Shown: positions 9,165 to 19,373, numbered from the stretch's first letter. The stretch: 64,000 nt of DNA from AP-15 sp963814805 (GCA_963814805.1 CAWFER010000023.1:372001-436000); one strand, 5' to 3'. The notes: generated by a model from the letters alone, not told the origin. Made by a program: numbers and translations.

Positions 9165-10202
9165 CTAACCGCCGGTGAGTTCGCGCCGCACGATGCGGGC
9201 GCCGTCGGCCAAGGCCTTCAATTTGGCGAAGGCGAGGTCGCGCGGCAGGTATTTCATGCCGCAATCGGGGGCTGGGATCAGCCGTTCGGCCGGGACGTGC
9301 TTGAGCGCGGCGCGGATCCGGGTGGCGACGGTATTGGCGGTTTCCGGCTGCGGGTCGCCCATGCTGATGACGCCGAAGATGACAATCTTGTCGCCGAGAC
9401 CATCGAGATTGCCGAGATCGAGGTTCGGCTGCGCCGCCTCGATCGAAATCTGCGTCGCCACCGTGCCGGTCAATTCGGACAGGAACGAATAGCCATTGGG
9501 CTTGTCGCGCGAAACATAGGCGTAGCCGAAGCACAGATGCAGGGCGGTCGGGCCGGGGATGCCCGCCAATGCCCGGTTGATCGCCGGCAGGGCGAGCCGC
9601 CGCGCCTCCTCGGGCCGCGCCTGCAGCCAGGGCTCGTCGAGCTGGATCACATCGGCCCCGGCGGCCTTCAGATCGCGCAGCTCGGCGTTGACCGCAGTGG
9701 CGTAATCCATGACCAGCTCTTCTTCGTCGCGGTAGAACTCATTCTTGGCCTGGCGCGACATCGTGAACGGGCCGGGCATGGTGATCTTGATCGGGTGAAG
9801 GGTGTGGCGGCGCAGGAACTCTACGTCGCGAACCTCGACCGGACGCAGCCGGCGGATCGGCCCGGTGATGCGCGGCACGGTGACGGCGCCGCTAGACCGC
9901 CCGCGCACCGTCGCGGGATTGTCGAGATCGATCCCCGAAAGCGCGGTCGCAAAGCGGTTCGAATAGCTTTCACGGCGGATCTCGCCATCGGTGAGGATGT
10001 CGACGCCCGCCTCTTCCATGTCGCGGATCGCCAGCCGGGTGGCGTCGTCCTGCGCGGCTTCGAGCCAGGGTTCGGCGATGCGCCACAATTCCTGCGCGCG
10101 CACCCGCACCGGAGGCAGATGCACCAGCTTCTCCCGGTCGATCAGCCACTCGGGCTGCGGATAGCTGCCGACGACGGTGGTCGGGAGCAGGGTTTCGGTC
10201 AT
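9165..10202 (-). CDS. Cobalamin-independent methionine synthase (MetE C-terminal type)
   Basis: A 345-residue protein matching the catalytic barrel of MetE. The zinc ligands are recognisable: H222 and C224 in LHLCFGY, E255 in SIEAAQPNLD, and C314 in PAPDCGMKY. The short single-barrel form is common in bacteria and archaea and may use methyl donors other than methyl-tetrahydrofolate polyglutamate. ATG 10202 begins MTETLLPTTVVGSYPQPEW, the usual N-terminus; the frame is open far upstream, but that part is antisense to another gene. It lies near metX and metW but is separately transcribed. Confidence 0.88.
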   Translation of the reverse strand: MTETLLPTTVVGSYPQPEWLIDREKLVHLPPVRVRAQELWRIAEPWLEAAQDDATRLAIRDMEEAGVDILTDGEIRRESYSNRFATALSGIDLDNPATVRGRSSGAVTVPRITGPIRRLRPVEVRDVEFLRRHTLHPIKITMPGPFTMSRQAKNEFYRDEEELVMDYATAVNAELRDLKAAGADVIQLDEPWLQARPEEARRLALPAINRALAGIPGPTALHLCFGYAYVSRDKPNGYSFLSELTGTVATQISIEAAQPNLDLGNLDGLGDKIVIFGVISMGDPQPETANTVATRIRAALKHVPAERLIPAPDCGMKYLPRDLAFAKLKALADGARIVRRELTGG

Positions 10203-10427
10203 CGCGGCTGAGCGGTGTCGTGAAATTGGGGCATTGGTTGCGCCTTGTATTCGTTCGGCGGCGTCGACAATCGCGCAGGGTAAATCCCGGCAGGAGAAAA
10301 GCGAAGTCGTTTCGCCTTCGGCCTCGGACGCGCAGAACGGCAAATGCCGCCGTAGGGGCATTGTAGTCGGCGCCGGGATCGAAGGGCGGCGGTCCCGGTT
10401 TCCGCGGTGGGATGCTAATCTCGGCCG

Positions 10428-11309
10428 ATGCCGAGCGATGTGATCGATCTGCGCGACTTTTACCTGACCGGGCTGGGGCAGGTGGCGCGCCGCATGATCC
10501 GCCGCGCGATCCGCCGCATCTGGCCCGATCTGCGCGGCCTGCGGCTGCTGGGTATCGGCTATGCGACGCCGTTCCTGTCGGCGGTTTCGGCCGAGACCGA
10601 GCGCACCGCGGCGTTGATGCCGGCCTCGCAGGGGGTGCTCGGCTGGCCGCCCGACGGGCGCAACCTCGTCGCCCTCGCCGATGAGGGCGAATTGCCGTTT
10701 GCCGACTATTCGATCGACCGGGTGCTGCTGGTGCATGCGCTCGAATTGAGCGAGCCCGCCGGGCCGATGCTGAAGGAGATCTGGCGGGTGCTGGCCGGCG
10801 GCGGCCGGCTGTTGGTCGTCACCCCCAACCGGCGCGGCATCTGGGCCCGGCTCGACCGCACCCCGTTCGGCTCCGGCCGGCCCTATACGATGTCGCAACT
10901 GTCGCATCTGCTGCGCGAAGAGCTGTTCACCCCGGTGGCGACCGACACCGCGCTGTTTGTGCCGCCGGCCGGCGACCGCATGATCCTGCGCTCGGCCCCG
11001 GCCTGGGAGCGGCTCGGCAGCCGCTGGTTCCCGCGCTTTGCCGGGGTCGTGCTGATCGAGGCGACCAAGCAGATTTATGCCAAGCCCACGGCCTCGCGCG
11101 CGACCCGCCGCCGCCTCGTCTACGCGCCGGCGACGCACGGTCTGTCGCACCGCGAATTGCGGCCTCTAGGCCGCGCCCTACCGCTCGTCCGGCCCGCCGG
11201 ACAGGACAAAAACGCCCTGCTCGGCCAGCGAGATTGGCAAGGCCGCCATGCGGATCGAGCGCGTGGGGCCGGCCGCGCCGGTCGAGGATCACGCTGCGCT
11301 CGACCTTGA
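10428..11309 (+). CDS. Class I SAM-dependent methyltransferase-like protein
   Basis: The N-terminal ~245 residues match an alphaproteobacterial UbiE/Coq5-like family: a degenerate motif I (LLGIGYATPFL, about residues 41-51), LPFADYSIDRVLLVHALE and the post-motif WRVLAGGGRLLVVTPNRRG. Its substrate is unknown. The open frame continues to 11309 and overlaps the 3' end of the opposing metW by about 130 bp. With one frameshift near 11,160 it would stop at a TAG at 11167-11169, just short of the metW stop, and this is probably the real end. Confidence 0.75.
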   Translation: MPSDVIDLRDFYLTGLGQVARRMIRRAIRRIWPDLRGLRLLGIGYATPFLSAVSAETERTAALMPASQGVLGWPPDGRNLVALADEGELPFADYSIDRVLLVHALELSEPAGPMLKEIWRVLAGGGRLLVVTPNRRGIWARLDRTPFGSGRPYTMSQLSHLLREELFTPVATDTALFVPPAGDRMILRSAPAWERLGSRWFPRFAGVVLIEATKQIYAKPTASRATRRRLVYAPATHGLSHRELRPLGRALPLVRPAGQDKNALLGQRDWQGRHADRARGAGRAGRGSRCARP

Positions 11310-11856
11310 CCCCGAGCTCGTCGCACAGCGCGGCAAAATCGCGGATCGTGCACAGATGGATGTTCGGGGTCTCGTACCACGGGTGCGCCAAGAGGTCCGA
11401 CATCGGCATCCGGCCGCGCAGCAGGAGGTGCAGGCGAACCCGCCAAAAGCCGAAATTCGGGAATGAGACGATCGCGCGCCGGCCGATGCGCACCAGCGCC
11501 TCGAGCACGCGGCGCGGCTGCCGCGTCGCCTGCAAGGTCTGGCTCAAAACGACGACGTCGAACGCGGCCTGCGGATAGGCGTCGAGATCGCGGTCGGCGT
11601 CGCCCTGAATGACCGACAGCCCATGGCCGACGCAGGCGTTGACCCCGGACTGGCTGAGTTCGATGCCGCGGCCGTCGACCGCCTTGTGGCGCGCCAGATA
11701 GGCGAGCAGCGCGCCGTCGCCGCAGCCGATGTCGAGCACCCGCGCGCCCGGCGCGATCATCTCGGCGATCAGCCGCAGATCGTGCCGCAATTCGTCGGCG
11801 GCGATCTCCGCCGCGGGCCGCGCCCCGGCCTCGTCCAGGCTCAATAACGCCGCCAT
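11178..11856 (-). CDS. metW: Methionine biosynthesis protein MetW (frameshifted near the end)
   Basis: A SAM-methyltransferase-fold protein with motif I VLDIGCGDGALL near residues 40-51 and the MetW-specific SFPNFGFWRVRLHLLLRGRMP segment. MetW partners MetX in homoserine acylation in alphaproteobacteria, where MetX alone may have little activity. After GRPHA, near 11,250, the frame shifts by one base; the proper ending (RMAALPISLAEQGVFVLSGG) lies in another frame and stops at 11178. It follows metX by about 30 bp on the same strand, so the two form an operon. Confidence 0.9.
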
Positions 11857-11886
11857 CGCCTCAACCTTGCCGCCGGGCAGACGCCG

Positions 11887-13098
11887 TCAGCGGGAGAGGC
11901 CGCGATGCTCGGCGCAGCCGGCCAGAAAGCCGCGCAAAGTCGCAAACAATTCGGGCTCGTGCAGCAGAAAAGCGTCATGCCCGTTTTCGGTCGCGATCTC
12001 GACAAAGCTGACATTGGCCGCGACCGCGTTCAGCGCGTGCACCACTTCGCGGCTTTCCGAAGTCGGGAACAGCCAGTCGCTGGTGAACGAGATCACGCAA
12101 AAGCGCGAGCGCGTGCCGGTAAAGGCGCCGGGCAGCGAGCCGTCGTACTCGGCCGCGAGATCGAAATAATCCATCGCCCGGGTGATGTAGAGATAGGAAT
12201 TGGCGTCGAAGCGGTCGACAAAGGTGCTGCCTTGATGCCGCAGATAGCTTTCGACCTGGAAATCGGCGTCGAAGCCGTAGGTCACCGCGCGCCGGTCCTG
12301 CAGGTTGCGGCCGAATTTGCGGTGCAGTGCGGCTTCCGAGAGATAGGTGATATGCGCCGCCATGCGGGCGACGGCGAGGCCGCGCGCGGGTTTGCGGCCG
12401 AGGGCGAGATAGCGCCCGCCGCACCAGTCGGGATCGGCCATGATCGCCTGGCGCCCGACCTCGTGAAAGGCGATGTTCTGCGCCGAATGGCGCGCCGCGG
12501 CGGCGATCGGCACCGCGGCAAAGACGGATTCGGGATAGCTCGCCGCCCATTGCAGCACCTGCATGCCGCCCATCGAGCCGCCGATCACGCAGAACAGGCT
12601 GTCGATGCCGAGGTGATCGAGCAGCAATTTCTGCGCCCGCACCATGTCGCGCACGGTGATCACCGGAAACGACAAGGCCCACGGCTCGCCGGTCGCCGGG
12701 TCGACATCCTGCGGCCCCGTCGTGCCCATGCAGCCGCCGAGCACATTGGCGCAGATCAGGAAATAGCGCTCGGTGTCGAGCACCCCGCCGGGGCCGATCA
12801 AGGTCTCCCACCAGCCGGGCTTGCCGGTGATCGGGTGCGGGTCGGCGGCGTACTGGTCGCCGGTCAGCGCGTGGCAGACGAGGATCGCGTTCGATCGCTC
12901 GGCGTTGAGCGGGCCGTAGGTCTGGTAGGCGATCGTGAACGGCCCGAAATCGACGCCGCAATCGAGCCGCAGCGGCTCCCGCAGCAGCAGCCGATGGCCC
13001 GGCCAATCCTGATCCGAACGCGAACGCGGGCGGGGCGATGTCACGGTCGGCACAAGGATGTTCTCTGCAAACCCCGGTTGCGCGGCAGCCGGCCGCAT
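11887..13098 (-). CDS. metX: Homoserine O-acyltransferase MetX
   Basis: A 403-residue alpha/beta-hydrolase that acylates homoserine (acetyl- or succinyl-CoA) in the first committed step of methionine synthesis. The nucleophile is S175 in GGSMGGMQ; the other triad members are D341 (TSDWLFPT) and H374 (NGHDAF). ATG 13098 (MRPAAAQPGF) was chosen because the upstream open frame is antisense to the divergent chorismate mutase gene. Upstream, a TTGACA at 13166-13161 (minus strand) could be a -35 box. No convincing SAM riboswitch was found in the leader. Confidence 0.95.
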   Translation of the reverse strand: MRPAAAQPGFAENILVPTVTSPRPRSRSDQDWPGHRLLLREPLRLDCGVDFGPFTIAYQTYGPLNAERSNAILVCHALTGDQYAADPHPITGKPGWWETLIGPGGVLDTERYFLICANVLGGCMGTTGPQDVDPATGEPWALSFPVITVRDMVRAQKLLLDHLGIDSLFCVIGGSMGGMQVLQWAASYPESVFAAVPIAAAARHSAQNIAFHEVGRQAIMADPDWCGGRYLALGRKPARGLAVARMAAHITYLSEAALHRKFGRNLQDRRAVTYGFDADFQVESYLRHQGSTFVDRFDANSYLYITRAMDYFDLAAEYDGSLPGAFTGTRSRFCVISFTSDWLFPTSESREVVHALNAVAANVSFVEIATENGHDAFLLHEPELFATLRGFLAGCAEHRGLSR

Positions 13099-13230
13099 TC
13101 GGAACGGGCGATCTGCGGTGGTCGATTTGGGGCCGCTAGCTAGGGATCGCCGGCCGGGCCTGTCAACGTTTTCTTTGATTTCGTCCGATCGGGCTTCTAC
13201 TACTGTCGCCCCCGAGCCGCGAACGAGACC

Positions 13231-14130
13231 ATGTCCAGCCACCCCGTCCGATCTCGCAGGATTTGCGCCGGCATATCGACGAGATCGACGACCGGCTGCA
13301 CGATCTGCTGGTCGAACGGGCCGAGATCGTCGCCAGGGTCGCGGCCAGCAAGCAGGTCGCGATCGGCGAGAAGGATGGCGATGTGGCGTTCTATCAGCCC
13401 GCGCGCGAGGCGCAGATCCTGCGCCGGCTCGCCGCCCGGCATTGCGGCATGCTGCCGTTCGCCACGGTCGTGCGGATCTGGCGCGAGATGTTGGCGGCGA
13501 CGGTGCGGCTCGAAACCCCGTTTGCGGTTGCGCGTGTTCGCCCCGGCCGAAGCACAGGGCTTCTGGGATCTCGCCCGCGACCATTACGGCAGCCACACGC
13601 CGATATCGGCCTGTCGCTCGATCGGCCAGGTGATCCGCGCCGTCACCGAGGGTCGGGCCACGGTCGGCATCCTGCCGATGCCGCAGGAGGGCGACGCCGA
13701 TCCGTGGTGGCGCCACCTGCTGTCTCCGGACGAGGACGACGCCGCGGGTCATCGCCCGGCTGCCGTTCGGCGCCCGCGGCAACGCCCGCAGCCGAGGCCG
13801 ACGCGCTGGCGATCGGCCGCGGCGCGCAGCAGGAGACCGGCGCCGACCGCACCTTTTTCGCCGTCGAAGCCGCGGCCGACATCAGCCGTGTCCGGTTTCT
13901 CGGATCTTTGGCCGCCAGCGACCTCGCAGTGCACCTTCTTTGCCGCCTGGGAGCATGGCGACCGTGCGGTGAATCTGATCGAGCTCGACGGCTTTGTGCC
14001 GCTTGCCGACCCGCGCCTCGCCTGCTTTCGCCGGCAGTTTGGCGCGGCGCTTCATCGCTTCTTTCCATGCGGCGGCTATGCGCTGCCGCTGCCGGCGGCG
14101 GCGCTGTCGCCCGGCGCTGCGAAAGGCTGA
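13231..14130 (+). CDS. Chorismate mutase (AroQ) with a C-terminal prephenate-dehydratase-like region, frameshifted
   Basis: Residues ~10-100 form an AroQ-type helical chorismate mutase domain (LRRHIDEIDDRLHDLLVERA, then ARVAASKQ and FYQPAREAQILRRL), which converts chorismate to prephenate. The rest (IGQVIRAVTEGRATVGILPM, then ISRVRFLGSLAASD) resembles a degenerate prephenate-dehydratase/ACT-like region seen in alphaproteobacterial chorismate mutases. Frameshifts near 13,247, 13,535 and 13,745 split it. Repaired, it is about 300 codons from ATG 13231 to TGA 14130. It heads an aromatic amino acid operon with hisC and tyrA, and is divergent from metX. Confidence 0.8.
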   Translation: MSSHPVRSRRICAGISTRSTTGCTICWSNGPRSSPGSRPASRSRSARRMAMWRSISPRARRRSCAGSPPGIAACCRSPRSCGSGARCWRRRCGSKPRLRLRVFAPAEAQGFWDLARDHYGSHTPISACRSIGQVIRAVTEGRATVGILPMPQEGDADPWWRHLLSPDEDDAAGHRPAAVRRPRQRPQPRPTRWRSAAARSRRPAPTAPFSPSKPRPTSAVSGFSDLWPPATSQCTFFAAWEHGDRAVNLIELDGFVPLADPRLACFRRQFGAALHRFFPCGGYALPLPAAALSPGAAKG

Positions 14131-14136
14131 ACCCGG

Positions 14137-15249
14137 ATGACCCGCTCGATCGGCCCGGCGCCGCGCCCGGGCATCCTCGACATCGCCCCCTATGTCGGCG
14201 GCGAGGCTAGGATCGCCGGGGTTGAGCGGCCGATTCGCCTCGCCTCGAACGAAAGCGCGCTCGGGTCCGAGCCCCAAGGCGATGGCCGCCTATCTGGCGC
14301 TGGCCCATGAAATCCACCGCTATCCCGAAGGCAGCGCCGAGCTGCTGCGCCAAGCGATCGGCCAGCGCCACAACCTCGATCCGGAGCGGATCGTCTGCGG
14401 CGCCGGCTCGGACGAACTGATCGGCTGCTGCTGCGCTGCCTATGCCGGGCCTGGCGACGAGGTGCTGTACAGCCGCCACGGTTTTCTGATGTACCCGATC
14501 GGCGCGCAGGCCGTCGGCGCGACCCCGGTCGCGGCGCCGGAGCGAGAGCTGACTGCCGATGTCGACGCGCGTCCTGGCGCGGGTCAGCGAGCAGACCCGC
14601 CTCGTGTTCATCGCCAATCCGAACAACCCGACCGGCACCTATCTGCCGCGCGCGCGAAATGGCGCGGCTGCATGCCGGGCTGCCGCCCGAATGTGGTGCT
14701 GGCGATCGACGCCGCCTATGCCGAGTTCGTCAACCGCAACGATTATGAAGCCGGGCATCGGGCTGGTCGACCGGGCCGAGAACGTCGTCATGCTGCGCAC
14801 CTTTTCAAAGATCTATGCGCTGGCCGGGCTACGCCTCGGCTGGGCCTATTGCCCACCGGCGATCGCCGATGTGCTGAACCGCATTCGCGGGCCGTTCAAT
14901 GTCAGCGACGCCGGCACTGGCGGCCGGCATCGCGGCGCTCGAGCGACACGGAGGCGCTGGCCCGGGCCCGCGCTCATAACGATCACTGGCAGCCCTGGCT
15001 GTCGGAGCGGCTCGGCGGCGCTCGGCCTGCCCTTGACCCCAAGCGTCGGCAATTTCGTCCTGCCGCGCTTCCCCGACGACCCGCGCCATGACGCCGAGGC
15101 GGCGTTTGCCTTTCTGCAAGTCGCGCGGCATCCTCACCCGCAAGATGGGCGGCTATGGGCTGCCGCAACACCTGCGGATCACGATCGGCACCGGTGAGGA
15201 GATGGAAAAAGTGGCGGCGGCACTCGGCGAATTCATGGGCCGGCGATGA
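14137..15249 (+). CDS. hisC: Histidinol-phosphate / aromatic aminotransferase (HisC), frameshifted
   Basis: A class I PLP aminotransferase of the HisC family. The recognisable blocks are LASNESALG, HRYPEGSAELLRQAI, GAGSDELI, FIANPNNPTGTYLP, AIDAAYAEF and the lysine-bearing MLRTFSKIYALAGLRLGW. Several single-base frameshifts (for example near 14,265, 14,565, 14,655, 14,930 and 15,120) spread these over all three frames. Repaired length is about 370 residues, normal for HisC. Between a chorismate mutase and tyrA it probably transaminates prephenate or aromatic keto acids as well as imidazoleacetol phosphate. The stop overlaps the tyrA start (ATGA). Confidence 0.9.
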
Positions 15250-16132
15250 ACGAGAAGCCGTTCGACCGGGTGGCGCTGATCGGGATCGGGCTGATCGGCT
15301 CGTCCTTGGCCCGGGTATTGCGCCGCGACAGCCCCGGCACGACGATCGTCGCCTGCGCCCGGCGGCCCGAGACCCTGGCCGCGGCGCGGCGCCTCGATCT
15401 CGCCGATGAAGTCACCCACGACCCGGCGGCGGCGGCGGCCGGCGCCGATCTGGTGGTGATCGCGACCCCGATCTCGGCCTATGGCGAAATCGGCCGGCAG
15501 ATCGGCCCGGCATTGAAGCCGGGCGCGATCCTGACCGATGTCGGCTCGGTCAAGGAGGCGGTGATCCGCGACCTCGGCCCCCATGTGCCGCCGGGCGTCC
15601 ATTTCGTCCCCGGCCATCCGGTCGCCGGCACCGAGCATTCCGGCCCCGAAGCGGGCTTTGCCGAACTGTTTCGCGACCGCTGGTGCATCCTGATCCCGTT
15701 AGCCCGAAACCGCTCCTGCGGCGGTCGCCAAGGTCGGCCAAATGTGGGAAGCGGGCCGGCATGCGGGTCGTGACGATGGGCGCCGCGCATCACGATCGGG
15801 TGCTGGCGATGACCTCGCATCTGCCGCATCTGATCGCCTATACGATCGTCGGCACCGCGACCAGCCTCGAGGAGAGCCTCAAATCCGAGGTCATCGCGTT
15901 TTCCGCCAGCGGCTTTCGCGACTTCACCCGGATCGCCGCCTCCGACCCGGTGATGTGGCGCGACATCTTTTTGAACAATCGCGAGGCGGTGCTCGAAATC
16001 CTGCAACGCTTCAGCGAGGATCTGACCGCCTTGCAGCGCGCGATCCGCTGGGGCGAAGGCGACATCCTGCAGGAGCTGTTCACCCGAACCCGCGCGATCC
16101 GCCGCTCGATCATCGAAGCGAAGCAGGCTTAG
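15246..16132 (+). CDS. tyrA: Prephenate/arogenate dehydrogenase TyrA family, frameshifted
   Basis: TyrA oxidatively decarboxylates prephenate or arogenate on the way to tyrosine. The NAD(P)-binding GIGLIGSSLA motif is at residues 13-22, followed by ATPISAY, DVGSVKEAVI and the catalytic-histidine block FVPGHPVAGTEHSGP. Between about 15,700 and 15,760 the frame shifts; the C-terminal helical half (HHDRVLAMTSHLPHLIAYTI, ending IIEAKQA) follows to TAG 16132. About 295 codons repaired, the usual size. It is translationally coupled to hisC. Confidence 0.92.
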
Positions 16133-16223
16133 CGGGCAGTCGGGCGAGCGCGCCGGGCTTTCAGCGCAGCAGCCTGGCGATCCAGATTTCATTCGCGATA
16201 AGGCGCCTCTTGGTCAGGCGCCA

Positions 16224-16277
16224 TACCGGCGAAGGCCGGCGCCCATAGCCGAAGTGGGTCCCGGCCTCCGCCGGGAA
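16224..16277. repeat. REP-like intergenic hairpin
   Basis: Two imperfect inverted arms, 16224-16245 and 16255-16277, are rich in CCGGCGAAGGCCGG / CCGGCCTCCGCCGG and form a long hairpin. In translation they give the well-known GGGRDP / WAPAFAGM pattern of repetitive extragenic palindromes found in many proteobacterial genomes. It separates tyrA from the transporter operon. Confidence 0.65.
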
Positions 16278-16307
16278 GGCGAGATAGAGATGGTGTTCTT
16301 TTGACCT

Positions 16308-17218
16308 TTGCGGTCATTTGGCGCAGTCCTGCTGCTCCTCGCCGGCTCGCCGGCGACGGCGGCATCGCCGCAGCCGGTCGTGGTTGCCTCGAAGATCGAC
16401 ACCGAAGGTGCGCTGCTCGGCAACATGATCCTCGACGTGCTCGCGGCGCACGGCATCGCGGTGCGCAACCGGCTTCAGCTCGGGCCGACCAACATCGTGC
16501 GGGCCGCGATCCTCGCCGGGCAGATCGACATCTATCCCGAATACACCGGCAACGGGGCGCTGTTTTTTCATCATGGAAAAGGACCCGGTGTGGAAGAGCC
16601 GGTCGCGCGGCTATGCCGAAATCGCCAAGCTCGACCGCGAGAAAAATCATCTGATCTGGCTTGCTCCGGCGCCGGCCGACAACACCTGGGTCATCGCCGT
16701 GCGCCAGGACCTGGCCCGGCGCGATCATCTGGCGACGATGAGCGATTTCGCCCGCTGGGTGAATGGCGGGGGGACGTATCAAGCTCGCGGCCTCGGCCGA
16801 ATTCGTCGAGAGCCCGTCGGCCCTGCCGGCTTTCGAGGCGAGCTACGGCTTTCGCCTGTCGGACCGGCAACTGCTGACCTTGGCGGGCGGCAACACCTCG
16901 GCCACCCTGCGCGCCGCGGCCGAGGGGATGTCCGGGGTCGACGCGGCGATGGCCTACGGCACCGACGGCGCGATCGCCGCGCTCGGCCTCGTCGCTCTCG
17001 ACGACGACAAGGGCGCGCAGATCGTCTACGCGCCGGCGCCGGTAGTTCGCGCGGCGGTGCTGCGGCAATACCCGCAGATCGCCGGCCTGCTCGATCCGGT
17101 CTTCGCCGGGCTGACCCTGGCGAGGTTGCAGCGGCTCAACGCCGCGATCGCGGTCGATGGCGAGGACGCCGGGAGCGTCGCTGCCGCCTATCTGAAATCG
17201 CGGCATCCGCCGCCGTGA
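16308..17218 (+). CDS. Osmoprotectant ABC transporter substrate-binding protein (OsmF/YehZ type), frameshifted
   Basis: A periplasmic binding protein of the glycine betaine/choline (OpuAC) family. A signal peptide (FGAVLLLLAGSPATAA) is followed by VVVASKIDTEGALLGNMILD and the ligand-pocket block GQIDIYPEYTGNGALFF. Frameshifts near 16,577 and 16,780 move the middle (EKNHLIWLAPAPADNTW) and the end (YGTDGAIAALGLVALDDDKG) into other frames, stopping at 17218. The start is uncertain: TTG 16308 gives a good signal peptide and no ATG is suitably placed. It opens a four-gene SBP-permease-ATPase-permease operon. Confidence 0.85.
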
Positions 17219-17273
17219 CGGCGCCGGCCGGTCCCGCGACCGCGGCGCCCGGCCCTCGGCCTGCACGATCGGC

Positions 17274-18432
17274 GTGCGCAACCCGGTGCTGCTGGTCCTG
17301 GTCATCGTCGCTGCGGTTGCGGCGACAGCCTCGGGGTTCGTCGCGCTGGCCCCGAACCGGCTGGTCTCCGGCCGGCCGATCGGGTTGTTGACCGCCGCTG
17401 GCGCCGCCCCGACGATCGCCATCGCGGCGTTGGGCGCGCTGCTGTTGGCTGCCTCGCTATTGCCGCCGACAAAGCCGCTGCAGGCGGGGCGGCGTTGCTG
17501 GCCGCGCTTCTGCTGCTCTCGACCCTGGCCGCTGCGGGCGAGGCCGCGCGCAGTCTCGCCGCCGCCGCCGGCCCGGCGGCGCGGGTCTCGCTCGGGGCGG
17601 CGTTCTGGATCCTCGCGGGCTGCGCCGCGCTCGCCGTCGTCGACCAGTTGCAGCGGCTGCGCGCCGGCCCGGCCCTGCGGCTCCTGGCCGTCGCTCGCGA
17701 TCGCCGGGGGGATCGCGGCACTGGCGCTGGCCGGGACGTTCGACCAGCTTGTCGATCGCCCGCGAATACGCGACCCGCCGCCAGCTCTTCGCCGAGGCGC
17801 TGTGGCCGCCACATCGCCCTGGTCGCGGGGTCGGTCGGGACCGGCACTTGGCGCTCGGCTTTCCGCTCGGGATCGCCGCGGTCCGGGCGCCGCGGCTGCA
17901 AGGCCCGCTCTTTGCCGTGCTCAATACCTTGCAGACGGTGCCGTCGATCGCGCTGTTCGGGCTGTTGATCGTGCCGCTCTCGGCGCTGGCGGCGGCGCTG
18001 CCGGCTCTCGCGGCGCTCGGCGTCGGCGGCATCGGTCCGGCGCCGGCGATCGTAGCGCTGGTGCTCTATGCGCTGCTGCCGATCGTGCGCAATACCGCGG
18101 CGGGGCTCGCCGGCATCGACCGGGCGGTGATCGAGGCGGCGCGCGGCATGGGCCTGACCCAGCGGCAGATCTTCTGGCAGATCGAATTGCCGCTCGCCTC
18201 GCCGGTGCTGCTCGCCGGGCTGCGCATCGTCATCGTGCAGACGATCGGGCTGGCCGTCGTCGCTGCCCTGATCGGCGCCGGCGGGCTCGGCACCTTCGTC
18301 TTCGAGGGCCTCGGCCAATACGCGCTCGATCTGGTCCTGCTCGGCGCGCTGCCGGCGATATTCCTGGCGCTCGCCGCCGATTTCCTGCTGCAAACCCTGG
18401 CCGCCCTGCTGCCCGGCCGTGCGCTCCGATGA
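17274..18432 (+). CDS. Osmoprotectant ABC transporter permease (YehY type), frameshifted
   Basis: A long permease (about 385 codons) with several N-terminal hydrophobic helices before the BPD_transp_1 domain, as in YehY. The EAA-loop block is clear: AAGLAGIDRAVIEAARGMGL then QRQIFWQIELPLASPVLLAG. Frameshifts near 17,490, 17,695 and 17,810 interrupt the first half. GTG 17274 is the first usable start in frame; another GTG at 17215 overlaps the previous stop but needs a frameshift. The TGA stop overlaps the ATPase start. Confidence 0.85.
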
Positions 18433-19367
18433 TCGCTCTCGACCATGTCACCAAGCGCTACGACGGCCGCGCGGTCGTCGACGATCTGTCGCTCGAAATC
18501 CCGGCCGGCGAGTTCTGCGTGCTGCTCGGCTCCTCGGGCTGCGGCAAATCGACGACGTTGCGGCTGATCAACCGGCTGGTCGCGGCCGATGCCGGGACGA
18601 TCCGGGTCGGCGGCGAGGACGTGACCCGCCTTCCGGCCGAAGCCTTGCGCCGGCGCATCGGCTACGCGATCCAATCGACCGGGCTGTTTCCGCATTGGAC
18701 CGTCGCCGACAACATCGCCACCGTGCCGCGCCTCTTGAAATGGCCGGCGGCGCGGGTCGGCGCGCGGGTCGACGAATTGCTCGAATTGCTGCGGCTCGAT
18801 CCCGCCGCCTATCGCGGCAAATATCCGCACCAGCTGTCGGGGGGCGAGCAGCAGCGCGTCGGCGTCGCCCGCGCGCTCGCCGCCGATCCCGAGCTCTTAC
18901 TGATGGACGAGCCCTTTGCCGCGGTCGACCCGATTACCCGCGATGCGTTGCAGGGCGAGCTCGCCCGCATCCACCGGTCGACCAAAAAGACGATCGTGTT
19001 CGTCACCCACGATATCGATGAGGCGTTGCGGCTGGCGACCATGATCGCGATCATGAACGAGGGCCATATCGCCCAACTCGGGACCCCGCTCGATCTGCTC
19101 GAACGCCCGGCGAACGCTTTCGTCAGCGATTTCGTCGGGCGTCATGGCCTCGGTCTCAAGCTCCTCTCGGTGCGCACGGTCGCCGACCGGCTGCGCCCGG
19201 TCGGGCAGTGCCGCGGGGAGAATGCCGAAGGCGAGCCATTGGCGCCCGAGACCTCGTTGCGCGACGCGCTGTCGGCGATGATCGCGCGCCGCACCGACCG
19301 CCTGCGGGTCGCCGATGCCGAGGGCCGCACGCTCGGCGTCATCACCTTGTCCGATCTGGCGCGGTAA
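18429..19367 (+). CDS. Osmoprotectant ABC transporter ATP-binding protein (YehX/ProV type)
   Basis: A 312-residue ABC ATPase. Walker A is GSSGCGKST (about residues 37-45), the Q-loop is in AIQSTGLFPHWTV, the signature LSGGEQQRVGVARAL lies near 140-155, Walker B is LLLMDEPF, and the switch histidine is in VTHDID. About 60 C-terminal residues (TSLRDALSAMIARRTDRLRV, then GVITLSDL) look like part of a CBS domain, as in osmoprotectant ATPases that sense ionic strength. ATG 18429 overlaps the permease stop (ATGA). Confidence 0.93.
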   Translation: MIALDHVTKRYDGRAVVDDLSLEIPAGEFCVLLGSSGCGKSTTLRLINRLVAADAGTIRVGGEDVTRLPAEALRRRIGYAIQSTGLFPHWTVADNIATVPRLLKWPAARVGARVDELLELLRLDPAAYRGKYPHQLSGGEQQRVGVARALAADPELLLMDEPFAAVDPITRDALQGELARIHRSTKKTIVFVTHDIDEALRLATMIAIMNEGHIAQLGTPLDLLERPANAFVSDFVGRHGLGLKLLSVRTVADRLRPVGQCRGENAEGEPLAPETSLRDALSAMIARRTDRLRVADAEGRTLGVITLSDLAR

Positions 19368-19373
19368 GACGCG

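Noticed and set aside
10203..11150. N-terminal extension of the methionine synthase gene
   Set aside because: The frame stays open but the translated sequence is antisense to the methyltransferase and lacks homology; ATG 10202 gives the normal protein.
13099..13230. SAM-II-type riboswitch upstream of metX
   Set aside because: The leader lacks the conserved pseudoknot sequence elements; only a possible -35 box was found.
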